Positions 1 through 9,232 of a DNA stretch of 64,000 nt are shown here, in pieces. Both the position numbers and the translations under genes were made by a program. The DNA comes from Sphingobacterium sp. GTDB taxonomy: Bacteria; Bacteroidota; Bacteroidia; Sphingobacteriales; Sphingobacteriaceae. The DNA lies in NCBI GenBank assembly GCA_031277685.1, contig JAITLV010000029.1:1-64000 (forward strand). Direction: 5' to 3'. Positions within the stretch are counted from its first letter, which is position 1; every line of letters starts with the position of its first letter. The notes beneath the pieces are model-generated. The model worked only from the letters and a program-made list of their open reading frames with translations. It was not told where the DNA came from and did not search any database.

Positions 1-22
1 CAACAAAAAGCAAGTTATACGG

Positions 23-1231
23 ATGAAAAAAACACTTTCACTTATTACAACGTTGGGTTTGGGCATTGCGACATTACATGCGCAGGAACAGGCTCCAACA
101 GATTCCATTCCAGCAGAAAGAAATAGCTTATTATCCAGAAGTAGTTTATTGTCAAAGGAACCAGCTAGGGCAAAATCATTTCAATTGGATGTTTTGCTGC
201 GTGCAGGTCTGCAAGCTGATAACAGCGATGGCTCTGGTCAGGCAAAAGCAAATTTGGACGATGCCCGCATCTTGATGAGCGGTGATTATAATGATCAGCT
301 TTCCTATAAAGTACGTTTTCGTCTGAATAGATCATTTGCTCCGACCAGTCAGGACAATGGATCAAGGGCATTGGATATGGCCTATATCAAATACAAGTTT
401 GGAAAGGATCTGAAATGGTCCGTCACAGCAGGTAAGCAGAGTGCTATTGTGGGTAGCTACGAGTTTGAAAATAATCCTATTTACGAGTATAAATTCACGG
501 ATTATGTTGACCGTATCCTGAATTTATTTGTGGTCGGGGGAACTTTGTCCTATGAAGTTAACCCTAATCATTCCTTACATGCACAAGTTTATAATACGAC
601 AAACGATAGTTTTATGGATTTGCATACCAAAAATGGTTTTGCAGTAGGTGATCTGGAGCGATCTGATGTGCCAATGGGTGCTTACTTTACTTGGGTAGGA
701 GCCTTTATGGATAAAAAAATCAATACGAAATGGTCCTATAATATCTCCCAGTTTGCAAAGGGACATACCAATCATTCCATCTCTTTGGCGAACAAGTTTA
801 AAACGCCGAAGCAAATGGTCTATTTAGACCTGCAATATTCTTACTTGGGTGTTGACCATGCCTTGATTGCATCATCGGCAATCAATGACTTTTATGGACG
901 TACGGGGACAGGACGCGTTTTGGCAAAGGATGTCAATTACGCTTCGGCAATTGTACGGTATGATCAGTTTTTAAGTGAAAAATGGGAGGTAGCTCTGAAA
1001 GGTGGTTATGAGACTGCCGGATCGAGAGATGACGATCAAGTTGGCAAAAATTTCCGTCAAAACTGGACCTACTTTGCGACCCTACAACATAAACCTTTTC
1101 ATAATCAGGATTTGCGATTTTACCTTGGTTATGTAGGTAATACAGTAAACTACAAGGGACATATGGATATGGGCAAAAGTCAATATAACCGTGTTGCCTT
1201 TGGAGCATATTTTACAATTCCGGTCTTGTAA
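23..1231 (+). CDS. Outer-membrane porin of the phosphate-selective porin O/P type, at head of urease locus
   Basis: A 402-residue protein with a clear Sec signal peptide (lysines, then a hydrophobic stretch ending LHAQ near residue 21). The rest is an alternating aromatic/polar beta-barrel pattern ending in a short hydrophobic strand (YFTIPVL), as expected of an outer-membrane channel. Motifs such as DARILMSGDYN and AYIKYKFGKDLKWSVTAGKQ fit the OprO/OprP-like porin family. It sits 36 bp before ureA on the same strand, so it is probably co-transcribed with the urease genes. Passage of urea or nickel across the outer membrane is an inference from position only; family members elsewhere carry anions. 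The window begins only 22 bp upstream, so its promoter is not visible. Confidence 0.75.
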   Translation: MKKTLSLITTLGLGIATLHAQEQAPTDSIPAERNSLLSRSSLLSKEPARAKSFQLDVLLRAGLQADNSDGSGQAKANLDDARILMSGDYNDQLSYKVRFRLNRSFAPTSQDNGSRALDMAYIKYKFGKDLKWSVTAGKQSAIVGSYEFENNPIYEYKFTDYVDRILNLFVVGGTLSYEVNPNHSLHAQVYNTTNDSFMDLHTKNGFAVGDLERSDVPMGAYFTWVGAFMDKKINTKWSYNISQFAKGHTNHSISLANKFKTPKQMVYLDLQYSYLGVDHALIASSAINDFYGRTGTGRVLAKDVNYASAIVRYDQFLSEKWEVALKGGYETAGSRDDDQVGKNFRQNWTYFATLQHKPFHNQDLRFYLGYVGNTVNYKGHMDMGKSQYNRVAFGAYFTIPVL

Positions 1232-1267
1232 TAATTCCTTTAACAAAATAACAAATAATTATTTTTT

Positions 1268-1570
1268 ATGCGTTTAACACCAAGAGAAACAGAAAAACTG
1301 CTATTGCATTTGGCAGGAGAACTGGCTGCAAAGCGACTAAAGCGTGGGGTGAAGCTAAATTACCCTGAATGTATTGCCTATATCAGTGCTCAGATTATGG
1401 AGGAAGCAAGAGACGGTAGATCTGTTGCGGACTTAATGTCTTATGGTACGACCTTATTGAAAAGAAGCCAAGTCATGGAAGGTGTCCCTGAGATGATCCA
1501 TGATGTGCAGATTGAGGTTACTTTTCCAGACGGTACCAAGTTGGTAACAGTTCATGATCCTATTCGTTAA
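1268..1570 (+). CDS. ureA: Urease gamma subunit
   Basis: A 100-residue protein with the typical length and sequence of UreA, starting [13 protein letters not shown] and containing the conserved [20 protein letters not shown] block and the C-terminal [16 protein letters not shown] strand. It is the smallest structural subunit of the nickel enzyme that hydrolyses urea to ammonia and carbamate; it packs against UreB and UreC and has no catalytic residues of its own. The gene is separate from ureB, 14 bp upstream of it, not fused as in Helicobacter. It is the first of the enzyme-coding genes in a collinear A-B-C-E-F-G-D locus. Confidence 0.97.
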   Translation: MRLTPRETEKLLLHLAGELAAKRLKRGVKLNYPECIAYISAQIMEEARDGRSVADLMSYGTTLLKRSQVMEGVPEMIHDVQIEVTFPDGTKLVTVHDPIR

Positions 1571-1584
1571 TAAATCTTAATCAT

Positions 1585-1956
1585 ATGATTCCAGGAGAAT
1601 ACATTTTAAAAAAAGAAGAAATCAAAGCTAACGTGGGGCGTAGAACCACTAGCCTTGTTGTAAAAAATGAAGGCGATAGACCGATTCAGGTGGGTTCGCA
1701 CTATCATTTTTTTGAAGCGAACAAATTGCTTTCGTTTGACCGCGAAAAAGCATTTGGTATGCGCTTGAATATTCCTGCAAGTACGGCGGTACGGTTTGAA
1801 CCAGGTGAACAGAAGTCTGTTGTACTGGTTGAATTTGGGGGAAGCAAAGAAATTCACGGTTTCAATGGGTTGACAAATGGTAAGTATACCGATCAGAATG
1901 TCAAAACTAAAGCCGTTGAGAAAATGAAAAAATTAAAATTCAGACAATCTAAATAA
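1585..1956 (+). CDS. ureB: Urease beta subunit
   Basis: A 123-residue UreB. The family signature MIPGEY at the start, the SHYHFFEAN block (residues about 39-47), [15 protein letters not shown] and the GFNGLTNG segment are all present. UreB forms the beta-rich middle domain of the (UreABC)3 complex and helps position the flap of UreC. The C-terminus is lysine-rich ([15 protein letters not shown]), longer and more basic than the minimal family end, but otherwise ordinary. It lies 14 bp after ureA and 6 bp before the ureC ATG, consistent with one polycistronic message. Confidence 0.97.
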   Translation: MIPGEYILKKEEIKANVGRRTTSLVVKNEGDRPIQVGSHYHFFEANKLLSFDREKAFGMRLNIPASTAVRFEPGEQKSVVLVEFGGSKEIHGFNGLTNGKYTDQNVKTKAVEKMKKLKFRQSK

Positions 1957-1962
1957 TATAGA

Positions 1963-3813
1963 ATGGGAGGATGGAATAGACGCGAATGGATTAAGGTCGT
2001 AGGGCTCACCACATTGGGATCTACTGTTGGTCTACATGCGCTTGGTTTAGATAAACTAGGTTTAGATAAATCATCTGTTAAATATATTGATGGGGAGCTT
2101 TATATCCCGAGAGAAAAATATGCTGCTCTTTTTGGCCCGACAACGGGTGATAAGGTACGTTTAGCTGATACGGAGTTGTTTATAGAAATTGAAAAAGATT
2201 TCAATGTATATGGTGAAGAAAATAAATTCGGTGGAGGCAAGACGATCCGTGATGGTATGGGGCAATCTGCCCGTGCCCTGCGTGATGAGGATGTATTAGA
2301 CTTCTGTATAACTAACGTCATCATTATTGACCACTGGGGTATTGTGAAGGGCGATATTGGTATCAAGGATGGTAAAATTGTTGGCATCGGTAAAGCGGGT
2401 AACCCTGACGTGCAGGATGGAGTAACCAAGGGTATGGTCATCGGAGCTTCTACAGAGGTGCATGGCGGTGCTGGCTATATCCTTACTGCTGGCGGTATTG
2501 ATACACACATTCACTTTATATCACCACAGCAGATTGAGACAGCATTATATTCTGGTGTAACCACCTTTATCGGTGGAGGTGCTGGTCCGGCTGATGGTAC
2601 GTTGGCGACAACTGTAACATCAGGTAAATGGTATATCGAACGTATGTTTGAAGCCTTTGAAAATTTGCCGATCAACGTTGGTTTCTTCGGTAAAGGTAAT
2701 GTTTCGACAACTAAGCCGATCGAAGAGCAGATTGAAGCCGGAGCATTGGGTGTGAAGATCCACGAAGACTGGGGAGCTACGCCAGCGACTATTGATGCCG
2801 CGTTAAAAGTTGCGGATAAATATGATGTACAGGTAGCTATACACACAGATACGCTTAATGAGGCTGGTTTCTTAGAAGATACAGTCGCTGCAATTGACGG
2901 TCGTGTTATTCACACTTTCCATACAGAAGGAGCTGGCGGTGGACACGCACCGGATATCATCAAAATTGCGATGTATCCAAACATTCTCCCTGCATCTACC
3001 AACCCGACAAAACCGTTTACGGTGAATACCGCCGAAGAGCATCTTGATATGTTGATGGTCTGCCATCACTTAGATAAAAATGTGAAAGAAGATGTTGCCT
3101 TTGCAGATTCACGTATTCGCCCACAGACGATTGCAGCAGAGGATATTCTTCAAGATATGGGGGTATTCTCCATTATGAGTTCGGACAGTCAGGCGATGGG
3201 ACGTGTGGGTGAGGTTATCTCACGTACATTTCAGACTGCACATAAAATGAAGATACAACGTGGCCCTTTGGCTGAGGATAAGGGTAAAGATAATGACAAC
3301 TTCCGTGTCAAACGTTACGTGTCCAAATTTACAATCAACCCTGCAAAAGCACATGGTGTTGATAAATATATTGGCTCTATTGAGACAGGTAAATATGCCG
3401 ATTTGATCTTATGGAAACCAGAATTGTTTGGCGTGAAGCCAGAGTTGATTATCAAAGCTGGTATGATCTTAGGTGCGAAAATGGGGGATGCGAATGCGTC
3501 TATTCCCACACCACAGCCAATCATCTACAGACCGATGTTCGGAAACTACGGTAAGGCAGTGTCAAAATTGTGTTTCAACTTTGTTTCGAAGATCTCTTTA
3601 GAGAATGGAAATATCCAGAAATTGAATTTATCACGTAAATGTTTGCCAGTAGAAGGCTGTCGTACAGTGATGAAAAAGGATATGGTGCATAATCATGCCA
3701 CACCAAATATTGTGGTCAATCCGGAAACATATGAAGTGACAGTGGACGGTGTTTTAGCTACTTGTGAGCCATTAAAAGAGCTTCCAATGGCACAACGTTA
3801 CTTCCTGTTCTAA
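1963..3813 (+). CDS. ureC: Urease alpha (catalytic) subunit with twin-arginine-like N-terminal extension
   Basis: The catalytic nickel subunit. All expected active-site motifs are visible: DTHIHF (nickel-binding His pair), [10 protein letters not shown] (carbamylated Lys), [12 protein letters not shown] and [15 protein letters not shown], the flap MVCHHLD with its Cys-His, and [12 protein letters not shown] (nickel-binding Asp). The protein is 616 residues against about 567-572 for most bacterial UreC. The surplus of about 45 residues lies before [18 protein letters not shown], where ordinary UreC begins. It reads NRREWIK followed by a hydrophobic, glycine-rich stretch, like a twin-arginine signal or anchor. 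No other ATG exists in frame before the conserved core, so this start is favoured. Downstream, ureE follows after 10 bp. Confidence 0.97.
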   Translation: MGGWNRREWIKVVGLTTLGSTVGLHALGLDKLGLDKSSVKYIDGELYIPREKYAALFGPTTGDKVRLADTELFIEIEKDFNVYGEENKFGGGKTIRDGMGQSARALRDEDVLDFCITNVIIIDHWGIVKGDIGIKDGKIVGIGKAGNPDVQDGVTKGMVIGASTEVHGGAGYILTAGGIDTHIHFISPQQIETALYSGVTTFIGGGAGPADGTLATTVTSGKWYIERMFEAFENLPINVGFFGKGNVSTTKPIEEQIEAGALGVKIHEDWGATPATIDAALKVADKYDVQVAIHTDTLNEAGFLEDTVAAIDGRVIHTFHTEGAGGGHAPDIIKIAMYPNILPASTNPTKPFTVNTAEEHLDMLMVCHHLDKNVKEDVAFADSRIRPQTIAAEDILQDMGVFSIMSSDSQAMGRVGEVISRTFQTAHKMKIQRGPLAEDKGKDNDNFRVKRYVSKFTINPAKAHGVDKYIGSIETGKYADLILWKPELFGVKPELIIKAGMILGAKMGDANASIPTPQPIIYRPMFGNYGKAVSKLCFNFVSKISLENGNIQKLNLSRKCLPVEGCRTVMKKDMVHNHATPNIVVNPETYEVTVDGVLATCEPLKELPMAQRYFLF

Positions 3814-3823
3814 TTCAATAATC

Positions 3824-4318
3824 ATGATTTTAGCAAGAGACATTAAAGGTAATATTTGGACAGAAGGAAGGGATCAGGATGCTGTGGCACTAGATTTTTT
3901 AGAACTTGAATGGTTTGATACCGAGCGACGTGTCATTCGGGGATTCACTGTTCAGGGACGGGAAATCGGATTTAAAAATCTGAGTGAAGATTCCCTGTTC
4001 GATGGCGATATTCTGTTTGAGACAGCGGAACTTCGTATCGTTGTCCGAATATTACCCTGTCCTTGCCTGGTTGTAAGACCAAAAAATAGAATGGATATGG
4101 CAAGAATATGTTTAGAAATAGGCAATAAGCATATCCCTGTTTTTATCAATGCAGCTCATGAAATCATAGCGGCTTACGAAAATCCGCTGTGGGAACAATT
4201 GCAGCGCGCAGGATTTACACCAACTCAAGAGTCAAGGGTAATCGAACGTACGCACACATTGCGCATACATCAGTATGCCGTAGTGCAAAATAAAATCACA
4301 TTAGCAAAGGAGATATAG
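3824..4318 (+). CDS. ureE: Urease accessory protein UreE (nickel metallochaperone)
   Basis: A 164-residue UreE. It has the N-terminal beta domain and the C-terminal metal-binding domain, with the diagnostic LEIGNKHIPVFI segment whose His corresponds to the conserved interfacial nickel ligand, and the ILPCPCLVV strand before it. UreE delivers nickel to the UreC-UreD-UreF-UreG complex in the cytoplasm. There is no histidine-rich tail, only scattered His near the end (ERTHTLRIHQ), so metal storage capacity should be low. The gene is followed by a 131-bp gap before ureF, the longest break in the locus. Confidence 0.93.
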   Translation: MILARDIKGNIWTEGRDQDAVALDFLELEWFDTERRVIRGFTVQGREIGFKNLSEDSLFDGDILFETAELRIVVRILPCPCLVVRPKNRMDMARICLEIGNKHIPVFINAAHEIIAAYENPLWEQLQRAGFTPTQESRVIERTHTLRIHQYAVVQNKITLAKEI

Positions 4319-4421
4319 TATGAAATATCCATATTGTAGCTATCTAAACCTAATAATCACAAAGTGTGATCGGGCCATTGCTAGCAGGCGTGAGCGAACA
4401 AAATAATTTGGATATTCCATA
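4319..4421. repeat. Inverted repeats in the ureE-ureF gap
   Basis: The gap contains an imperfect inverted repeat, TATGAAATATCCAT at its start and TGGATATTCCATA about 75 bp later. Inside it is a perfect short dyad, ATCACA-AAG-TGTGAT (4356-4370). There is no T-run, so this is not an ordinary terminator. It may be a folded RNA segment that adjusts expression of the downstream accessory genes, or an operator; no regulator can be named. Confidence 0.35.
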
Positions 4422-4449
4422 TGACCATTAAAAAACAAATAATTTACAT

Positions 4450-5136
4450 ATGAATCCATTGTTGACATTGATGCAGATCAATGATTCTGTTTTTCCGATC
4501 GGGGGATTCACACATTCCTATGGATTGGAAACCTATATAACCAAAGGTCTTGTACATGATTCTAAAACGGCCAGGGAATATGCACAAACATTATTGGAAC
4601 ATAGCTTTTATTACAATGATGCGGCCTTTTTTCATAAGACTTGGCAGTTGTGCGAAACAAAGGCAACTAAAAAAAAGGTAGCTGAATTAGATGCTTTGAT
4701 CACGGCCTTTAAAGTTCCGTTTGAAATCAGGGATGCAAGTAAAAAATTGGGAATACGCTTCTTGAAACTGACTGAAAAATTGCAGCCAGTTAAGCGTTGT
4801 TCGGCCTATTTAAAAGCGATAAATACACAAGAACTGCATGGTCACTATGCCATGGCATTTGCCATGTTTGCGCATGCACAAGGAATTAGTTATGCGGATG
4901 CACTGAGTGCTTTTTACTATAACTCTCTCAATGGTATTATGACCAATTGCGCAAAACTGGTTCCTATCAGTCAAATGGATGCGCAACAGATTCTTTTTAA
5001 GTTACAACCATTGATCAATAAATTGGTCGCAGCTCAACCTGGGTTAGATGAAGACTTGGTTGGTAATTGTTGTATAGCACAGGATATTCGTTGTATGCAA
5101 CATGAAAAGCTATACACGCGTATCTATATATCGTAA
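4450..5136 (+). CDS. ureF: Urease accessory protein UreF
   Basis: A 228-residue UreF. The family opening is clear: LMQINDSVFPIGGFTHSYGLET, followed by a largely helical protein with the NSLNGIMTNCAKLVPISQ block near residue 157-175. UreF bridges UreD-bound apo-urease and the GTPase UreG, and gates nickel transfer. It begins at the only ATG matching the family N-terminus. It is preceded by the 131-bp repeat-containing gap and followed by a 114-bp gap before ureG, so expression may be uneven along the locus. Confidence 0.95.
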   Translation: MNPLLTLMQINDSVFPIGGFTHSYGLETYITKGLVHDSKTAREYAQTLLEHSFYYNDAAFFHKTWQLCETKATKKKVAELDALITAFKVPFEIRDASKKLGIRFLKLTEKLQPVKRCSAYLKAINTQELHGHYAMAFAMFAHAQGISYADALSAFYYNSLNGIMTNCAKLVPISQMDAQQILFKLQPLINKLVAAQPGLDEDLVGNCCIAQDIRCMQHEKLYTRIYIS

Positions 5137-5250
5137 GGCTATTCATACTGTTCCTGATAAAATTTATTCTACTGGTCAAAGGAGCTGGGTTTTAAATAGG
5201 TTAAACTTCATCTAAACGATGGAAAAAATAATAAGAAAAAAATTATACGG

Positions 5251-5880
5251 ATGAAAAAGACGTCAAAAAGAAATTATGTGAAAATTGGTGTTGCTGGACC
5301 TGTTGGCTCTGGCAAGACTGCCCTGATAGAGCGATTGACACGTTCGATGTCTGCAGATTACAGTATCTGTGTCGTTACAAATGATATTTATACCCGCGAA
5401 GATGCGATGTATCTGCAGCAAAACTCGGCATTGCCAGCGGAACGTATTATTGGTGTGGAAACGGGTGGATGTCCACATACGGCTATTCGCGAAGATGCAT
5501 CGATGAATATTGAAGCAGTGGAAGAGCTGGCTAACCGTTTTGAGGATGTGGAACTAATTTTTGTGGAAAGTGGAGGTGATAACCTGACAGCAACTTTCAG
5601 CCCAGATCTAGCAGATTTGACAATCTTTGTGCTTGATGTTGCAGAAGGAGAAAAGATGCCGCGTAAAGGAGGTCCAGGAATCACCCGTTCAGATTTGTTG
5701 TTGATCAACAAAATTGACTTGGCGCCATATGTGCACGCTGATTTGGAAGTGATGCGCCAAGATACATTACGCATGCGTGGCGAACGTCCTTTTATTTTTA
5801 CAAACCTGATGACACTAGAAGGTCTGGAAGATGTAAAGAAATGGATTAGAGAATACGCTTTTTTAGAACAAGTAGGCTAA
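5251..5880 (+). CDS. ureG: Urease accessory GTPase UreG
   Basis: A 209-residue SIMIBI-class GTPase. The P-loop [12 protein letters not shown], the metal-relay motif [15 protein letters not shown] with the CPH nickel site, the [13 protein letters not shown] switch, and the NKIDLAPYV base-recognition motif are all in place. UreG hydrolyses GTP to drive nickel insertion into urease together with UreD and UreF. There are short family-typical lysines but no His-rich N-terminus. ureD starts 11 bp downstream. The sequence around the start (TTATACGGATGAAAAA) is identical over 16 bases to that around the porin start. Confidence 0.97.
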   Translation: MKKTSKRNYVKIGVAGPVGSGKTALIERLTRSMSADYSICVVTNDIYTREDAMYLQQNSALPAERIIGVETGGCPHTAIREDASMNIEAVEELANRFEDVELIFVESGGDNLTATFSPDLADLTIFVLDVAEGEKMPRKGGPGITRSDLLLINKIDLAPYVHADLEVMRQDTLRMRGERPFIFTNLMTLEGLEDVKKWIREYAFLEQVG

Positions 5881-5891
5881 AACAATAGGAT

Positions 5892-6830
5892 ATGGATAGC
5901 AAGATAGTATTAAATGTGGCCAAAGAGGACGGTAGAAGTAGACTGAAAGAAAGCTACCATAATGCGCCCTATAAGTTAACCCATTATGGAGCAGCTCATC
6001 TAACTGACCATCTGGAAATGATTATCATGAGTGCGTCTCCAGGTATTATGGACACGGATCATCTTGATATTGATGTTCATGTAAAAGAAAATGCGCAATT
6101 AAAGCTGTTCACACAATCTTTTAATAAGTTGCATCCGATGAAAACCGGTGCCAGCCAACATACGGAAGCGCATGTTGCAAAAGGAGGGATATTTCATTAT
6201 ATCCCGCATCCAGTGACACCTTTTAAAGATTCTATATTCAAGGCAACTAATCATATTCATTTAGCGGAAGATTCAGTATTGATGTGGGGTGATATTATCA
6301 GTGTCGGTCGGATTTATATGAAAGAAGCGTTTGAGTTTGATCGTTTGCATACCCAGACGAAGATTTTTAGGTCAGGTAAGTTGGCATTTATTGATAATCA
6401 GTTATTGTGCCCTAAAATGCAGCCAATTCAAAAGATGCTTTTTTTTGAAGGTTACACCCATCAGGCGACTTTTTTATTCTCAGCCCTTTTTGCGCAGGAA
6501 TTAAAGGCTGAATTGGATGAAATATTAACGGTTGACTATAATGATATCTCCTATGGATTTACACAGGCTTCCTCAGATGTTGTTGTGCTGCGAGCGTTGG
6601 GTTCTGATGGTGAGCTGCTGTATGATTTTCTGCAGATGCTGGGTCAGCTGTGCTGGGATTTTACCATGCACAAACTGTCGGAATCCAAAGAGACTGAAGT
6701 TGCCGAAGCCGAACTAAATACAACGCTACCAGTAGCGGCGGAGCCTGTTGTTGAAAAGAAGCCCACAAATAGCGTAAGAAGAAGGAAAATAAGTAAAAAC
6801 AAACAAGAGGAAGAACTGAAGTATGCGTAA
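5892..6830 (+). CDS. ureD: Urease accessory protein UreD (UreH)
   Basis: A 312-residue UreD, the scaffold that binds apo-urease and recruits UreF and UreG. Family landmarks are YKLTHYGAAHLTDHLEMIIMSASPGIMDTDHLDID near the N-terminus, FTQSFNKLHPM, and YIPHPVTPFKDSIFKA. After the conserved domain ends (about residue 262) there is a low-complexity, charged tail of about 45 residues rich in Glu, Ala and Lys, not part of the usual family. Its last codons overlap the start of the following UreE-like gene by 8 bp (ATGCGTAA), implying translational coupling. Confidence 0.92.
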   Translation: MDSKIVLNVAKEDGRSRLKESYHNAPYKLTHYGAAHLTDHLEMIIMSASPGIMDTDHLDIDVHVKENAQLKLFTQSFNKLHPMKTGASQHTEAHVAKGGIFHYIPHPVTPFKDSIFKATNHIHLAEDSVLMWGDIISVGRIYMKEAFEFDRLHTQTKIFRSGKLAFIDNQLLCPKMQPIQKMLFFEGYTHQATFLFSALFAQELKAELDEILTVDYNDISYGFTQASSDVVVLRALGSDGELLYDFLQMLGQLCWDFTMHKLSESKETEVAEAELNTTLPVAAEPVVEKKPTNSVRRRKISKNKQEEELKYA

Positions 6831-7302
6831 ACTGAAAGAGCCTACCGAAATCCTAATTGAGTCCATTCCCAATTTTGAGCACGTTAAATTCAATCGTGAA
6901 TCGGATATCTTGGATCTTTCTTATTTTGAAGTTAATAAACGTGTCATTCATCGTCAAACACGTAATGGAAACACAGTAAAAATACAACGGGACGATAGTA
7001 CTGCCTTACAGTCGGGACAATGTGTCTATCACAGTGCGGATCTGTTTATTCAGGTAAATATTCTACCCTGTCTTTGCGTATTACTTGACAGTCAGGATCT
7101 CTCTGTGGTCGGGGAATTTTGTTTTGATGTAGGCAATCGGCATTTACCTGTTTATCTGAAAGCAGATGGACGCTTTGCGGTTTCCTATGATGGGAGGTTG
7201 TATCAGGCGCTGAAGGAAAAATATAATGGTTCCATTTCCTTGGAAAATGCTGTTTTGGAACCTGATGAACAGATTACTTCTATTCGCAACGCAAAAAAAT
7301 AG
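6823..7302 (+). CDS. Second, divergent UreE-like protein
   Basis: Not an obvious database name, but by eye it is a paralogue of the UreE in the same locus. The strand VNILPCLCVLL matches VRILPCPCLVV, FDVGNRHLPVYL matches LEIGNKHIPVFI including the nickel-ligand His, and LDLSYFEVNKRVIHR matches LELEWFDTERRVIRG. At 159 residues it is the same size. It overlaps ureD by 8 bp, so it is very likely translated with the urease accessory genes. Its two-domain layout seems intact, but the C-terminal segment after the conserved His has no further histidines. It may deliver nickel, form a mixed dimer with UreE, or serve another metal; this is inference. Confidence 0.75.
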   Translation: MRKLKEPTEILIESIPNFEHVKFNRESDILDLSYFEVNKRVIHRQTRNGNTVKIQRDDSTALQSGQCVYHSADLFIQVNILPCLCVLLDSQDLSVVGEFCFDVGNRHLPVYLKADGRFAVSYDGRLYQALKEKYNGSISLENAVLEPDEQITSIRNAKK

Positions 7303-7407
7303 TACATCGGTATTTGGGGCGTTATTTCTCTTTTACAAGATGATCAGGAATCTGTCTTTGTTGGGATCCCGCTTGAAAATGATGAAAAATTGTGCATTTT
7401 TGTTGTT

Positions 7408-8457
7408 ATGATATTTGGTGCGGAATTGCAGATGTGGTATCAGCAGCATAAGCGTGATTTACCATGGCGGGAAACAAAAGATCCCTATAAGATTTGGCTT
7501 TCTGAGATTATCCTGCAACAGACTCGCGTGGAGCAGGGCATGCCTTACTATTTACGGTTTGTAGAGCGATTTGAAACGGTTGTTGACTTTGCTAATGCGC
7601 AGGAGGATGATATTTTACACCTTTGGCAGGGGTTGGGGTATTATTCAAGAGGACGGAATATGCATAAGGCTGCACGTATTGTCCGGGACGAATATAACGG
7701 TATTTTCCCTGTAGATTATAAGACACTTTTAAAACTGCCCGGTATCGGGGAATATACTGCGGCTGCGATATCGTCCTTTGCCAATAACGAGGCTCAGGCT
7801 GTATTGGATGGAAATGTATTTCGTGTCCTGTCGAGATACTATGGAATAGAAACACCGATCAATTCTACAGAAGGAAAGAAAATTTTTTCAACTATTGCCC
7901 AGGAAAACCTGGATCGTGACCATCCGGCATTGTATAATCAAGCCATTATGGACTTTGGTGCGATTCATTGCAAGCCGAAGCAACCTCTATGTATTACATG
8001 TATGTTCAATACATCTTGTTATGCTGCACTACAAGGGGATGTCGATATATTACCGGTTAAACTTAAGGCCAAAGCAAGCAAGGACCGGTATTTTAATTAT
8101 TTTATCATTCAGGATGATGAACAAATTCTGATGTCAAAACGTGGAGATGGGGACGTCTGGCAGAATTTGTACGAGTTTCCGCTAATCGAGTCTGATCAAA
8201 CATTAACTATTCCAGAGATTCTTACAGATCAGCAATTTGTCCAATATTTTGGGGAAAGGGCTGAGGTCAGGATTTTGCAAAAGCAAACAAAACATATTCT
8301 TAGTCATCAGAATATCTACGCGACATTCTTTGAAGTGCGGTTAAAGGGCTGTCTAAATCAAAAAAAATCCAATTGGGATTATGTATTTTTAAAAGATTTA
8401 GATAAATTAGCTAAACACAAGTTGATCTTTACCTTTTTGGAAAGATCCAATTTTTAA
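7408..8457 (+). CDS. mutY: Adenine DNA glycosylase
   Basis: MutY removes adenine mispaired with 8-oxoguanine. The helix-hairpin-helix (LLKLPGIGEYTAAAISSFA) with the catalytic Asp nearby (AVLDGNVFRVLSR) is present. So are the four-cysteine iron-sulfur loop (CKPKQPLCITCMFNTSC) and a C-terminal NUDIX-like domain (about residues 230-345) that recognises 8-oxoG. The ORF track starts at a TTG (7390); the ATG at 7408 gives MIFGAELQMWYQQHKRDLPWR, which fits the family, so it is preferred (349 residues). It is followed by ssb after 19 bp, a DNA-maintenance pair. Confidence 0.95.
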   Translation: MIFGAELQMWYQQHKRDLPWRETKDPYKIWLSEIILQQTRVEQGMPYYLRFVERFETVVDFANAQEDDILHLWQGLGYYSRGRNMHKAARIVRDEYNGIFPVDYKTLLKLPGIGEYTAAAISSFANNEAQAVLDGNVFRVLSRYYGIETPINSTEGKKIFSTIAQENLDRDHPALYNQAIMDFGAIHCKPKQPLCITCMFNTSCYAALQGDVDILPVKLKAKASKDRYFNYFIIQDDEQILMSKRGDGDVWQNLYEFPLIESDQTLTIPEILTDQQFVQYFGERAEVRILQKQTKHILSHQNIYATFFEVRLKGCLNQKKSNWDYVFLKDLDKLAKHKLIFTFLERSNF

Positions 8458-8476
8458 CCATTTATGCTTTTAAATT

Positions 8477-8935
8477 ATGTCAGGAGTTAACAAAGTTATT
8501 TTAGTGGGACACCTTGGAAAAGACCCCGAAATTCGCTATTTAGAAGGTAATGTCTCCGTTGCCAGTTTCCCATTGGCAACTTCAGAAACGTATAATAAGG
8601 ACGGGAAACGGGTGGAACAAACCGAGTGGCACAACATTGTCATGTGGCGTGGTTTGGCGGATGTGGCCGTAAAATATCTTACTAAGGGCAAATTGGTCTA
8701 TATTGAAGGTCGTTTGCGGACACGTACATACGAAGATAAGGAAGGGATCCGACGCTATGCTACTGAGGTGGTTGCCGAGACATTCACACTTTTGGGACGG
8801 AAATCTGATTTTGAACCTGCAGGGGGGGCTAATGCAGGAAATGCTGTGAATAACCAGGCGCAGAAAGCTGAAGATAAAGAAATTGAAGTTGATTTTACTG
8901 AAAATGATCAAGAGGATAATCCACTTCCATTTTAG
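8477..8935 (+). CDS. ssb: Single-stranded DNA-binding protein
   Basis: A 152-residue SSB. The OB-fold (residues 1-110) begins MSGVNKVILVGHLGKDPEIRYLEG, with the WHNIVMWRGLADVAVKYL and GRLRTRTYEDKEGIRRYATEVVAE segments. The linker is short and Asn/Gln/Ala-rich, and the acidic tip ends DNPLPF, the peptide that recruits repair and replication partners. It coats exposed single strands during replication and repair. It lies just after mutY and is followed by a good terminator, so mutY-ssb probably form one transcription unit. Confidence 0.96.
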   Translation: MSGVNKVILVGHLGKDPEIRYLEGNVSVASFPLATSETYNKDGKRVEQTEWHNIVMWRGLADVAVKYLTKGKLVYIEGRLRTRTYEDKEGIRRYATEVVAETFTLLGRKSDFEPAGGANAGNAVNNQAQKAEDKEIEVDFTENDQEDNPLPF

Positions 8936-9000
8936 TCGAATTTGAAAATAATTTTGAATATTGAGGGGATATCATTTTGTACTAAATATAGTTATGAGCA

Positions 9001-9028
9001 AAAGAGCAGATGAGAGTCTGCTCTTTTT
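9001..9028 (+). terminator. Rho-independent terminator after ssb
   Basis: A perfect 8-bp stem AGAGCAGA / TCTGCTCT with a 6-nt loop, followed by five T. It closes the mutY-ssb unit. The rest of the 297-bp gap up to pheS shows no ORF or RNA gene that I can support. Confidence 0.9.
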
Positions 9029-9216
9029 GATTGTTCGCAGATGCCTACTTCCTTTTGATCATGTCCAAAAAATAATTACACTCGCCGGTGTATATTCAAA
9101 GAGTTGATTACAAATAGCTTCCTCCTGTCTGATCCAAGCCATTAAATTTATCTACAAGTGCATTTTCTATAGTGGTTGAGAGATCGCTAAAATTTCTTTT
9201 TAGCGGAAATTTTGGC

Positions 9217-9224
9217 TATGTTTG
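9217..9224 (+). promoter_or_regulatory. Possible -7 promoter box before pheS
   Basis: TATGTTTG matches the Bacteroidota -7 consensus TAnnTTTG and lies 8 bp before the preferred pheS ATG. No clear TTTG -33 element is seen at the usual distance, so the call is tentative. Confidence 0.4.
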
Positions 9225-9232
9225 TCGTAATT

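Noticed and set aside
23-5266. Shared TTATACGGATGAAAAA around the porin and ureG starts
   Set aside because: Only two copies. Lysine-rich starts and A-rich leaders are common here, so chance is likely; no function claimed.
9061-9185. Short hairpin ACACTCGCCGGTGT as terminator or RNA gene
   Set aside because: Only four paired bases, no T-run and no tRNA-like layout.
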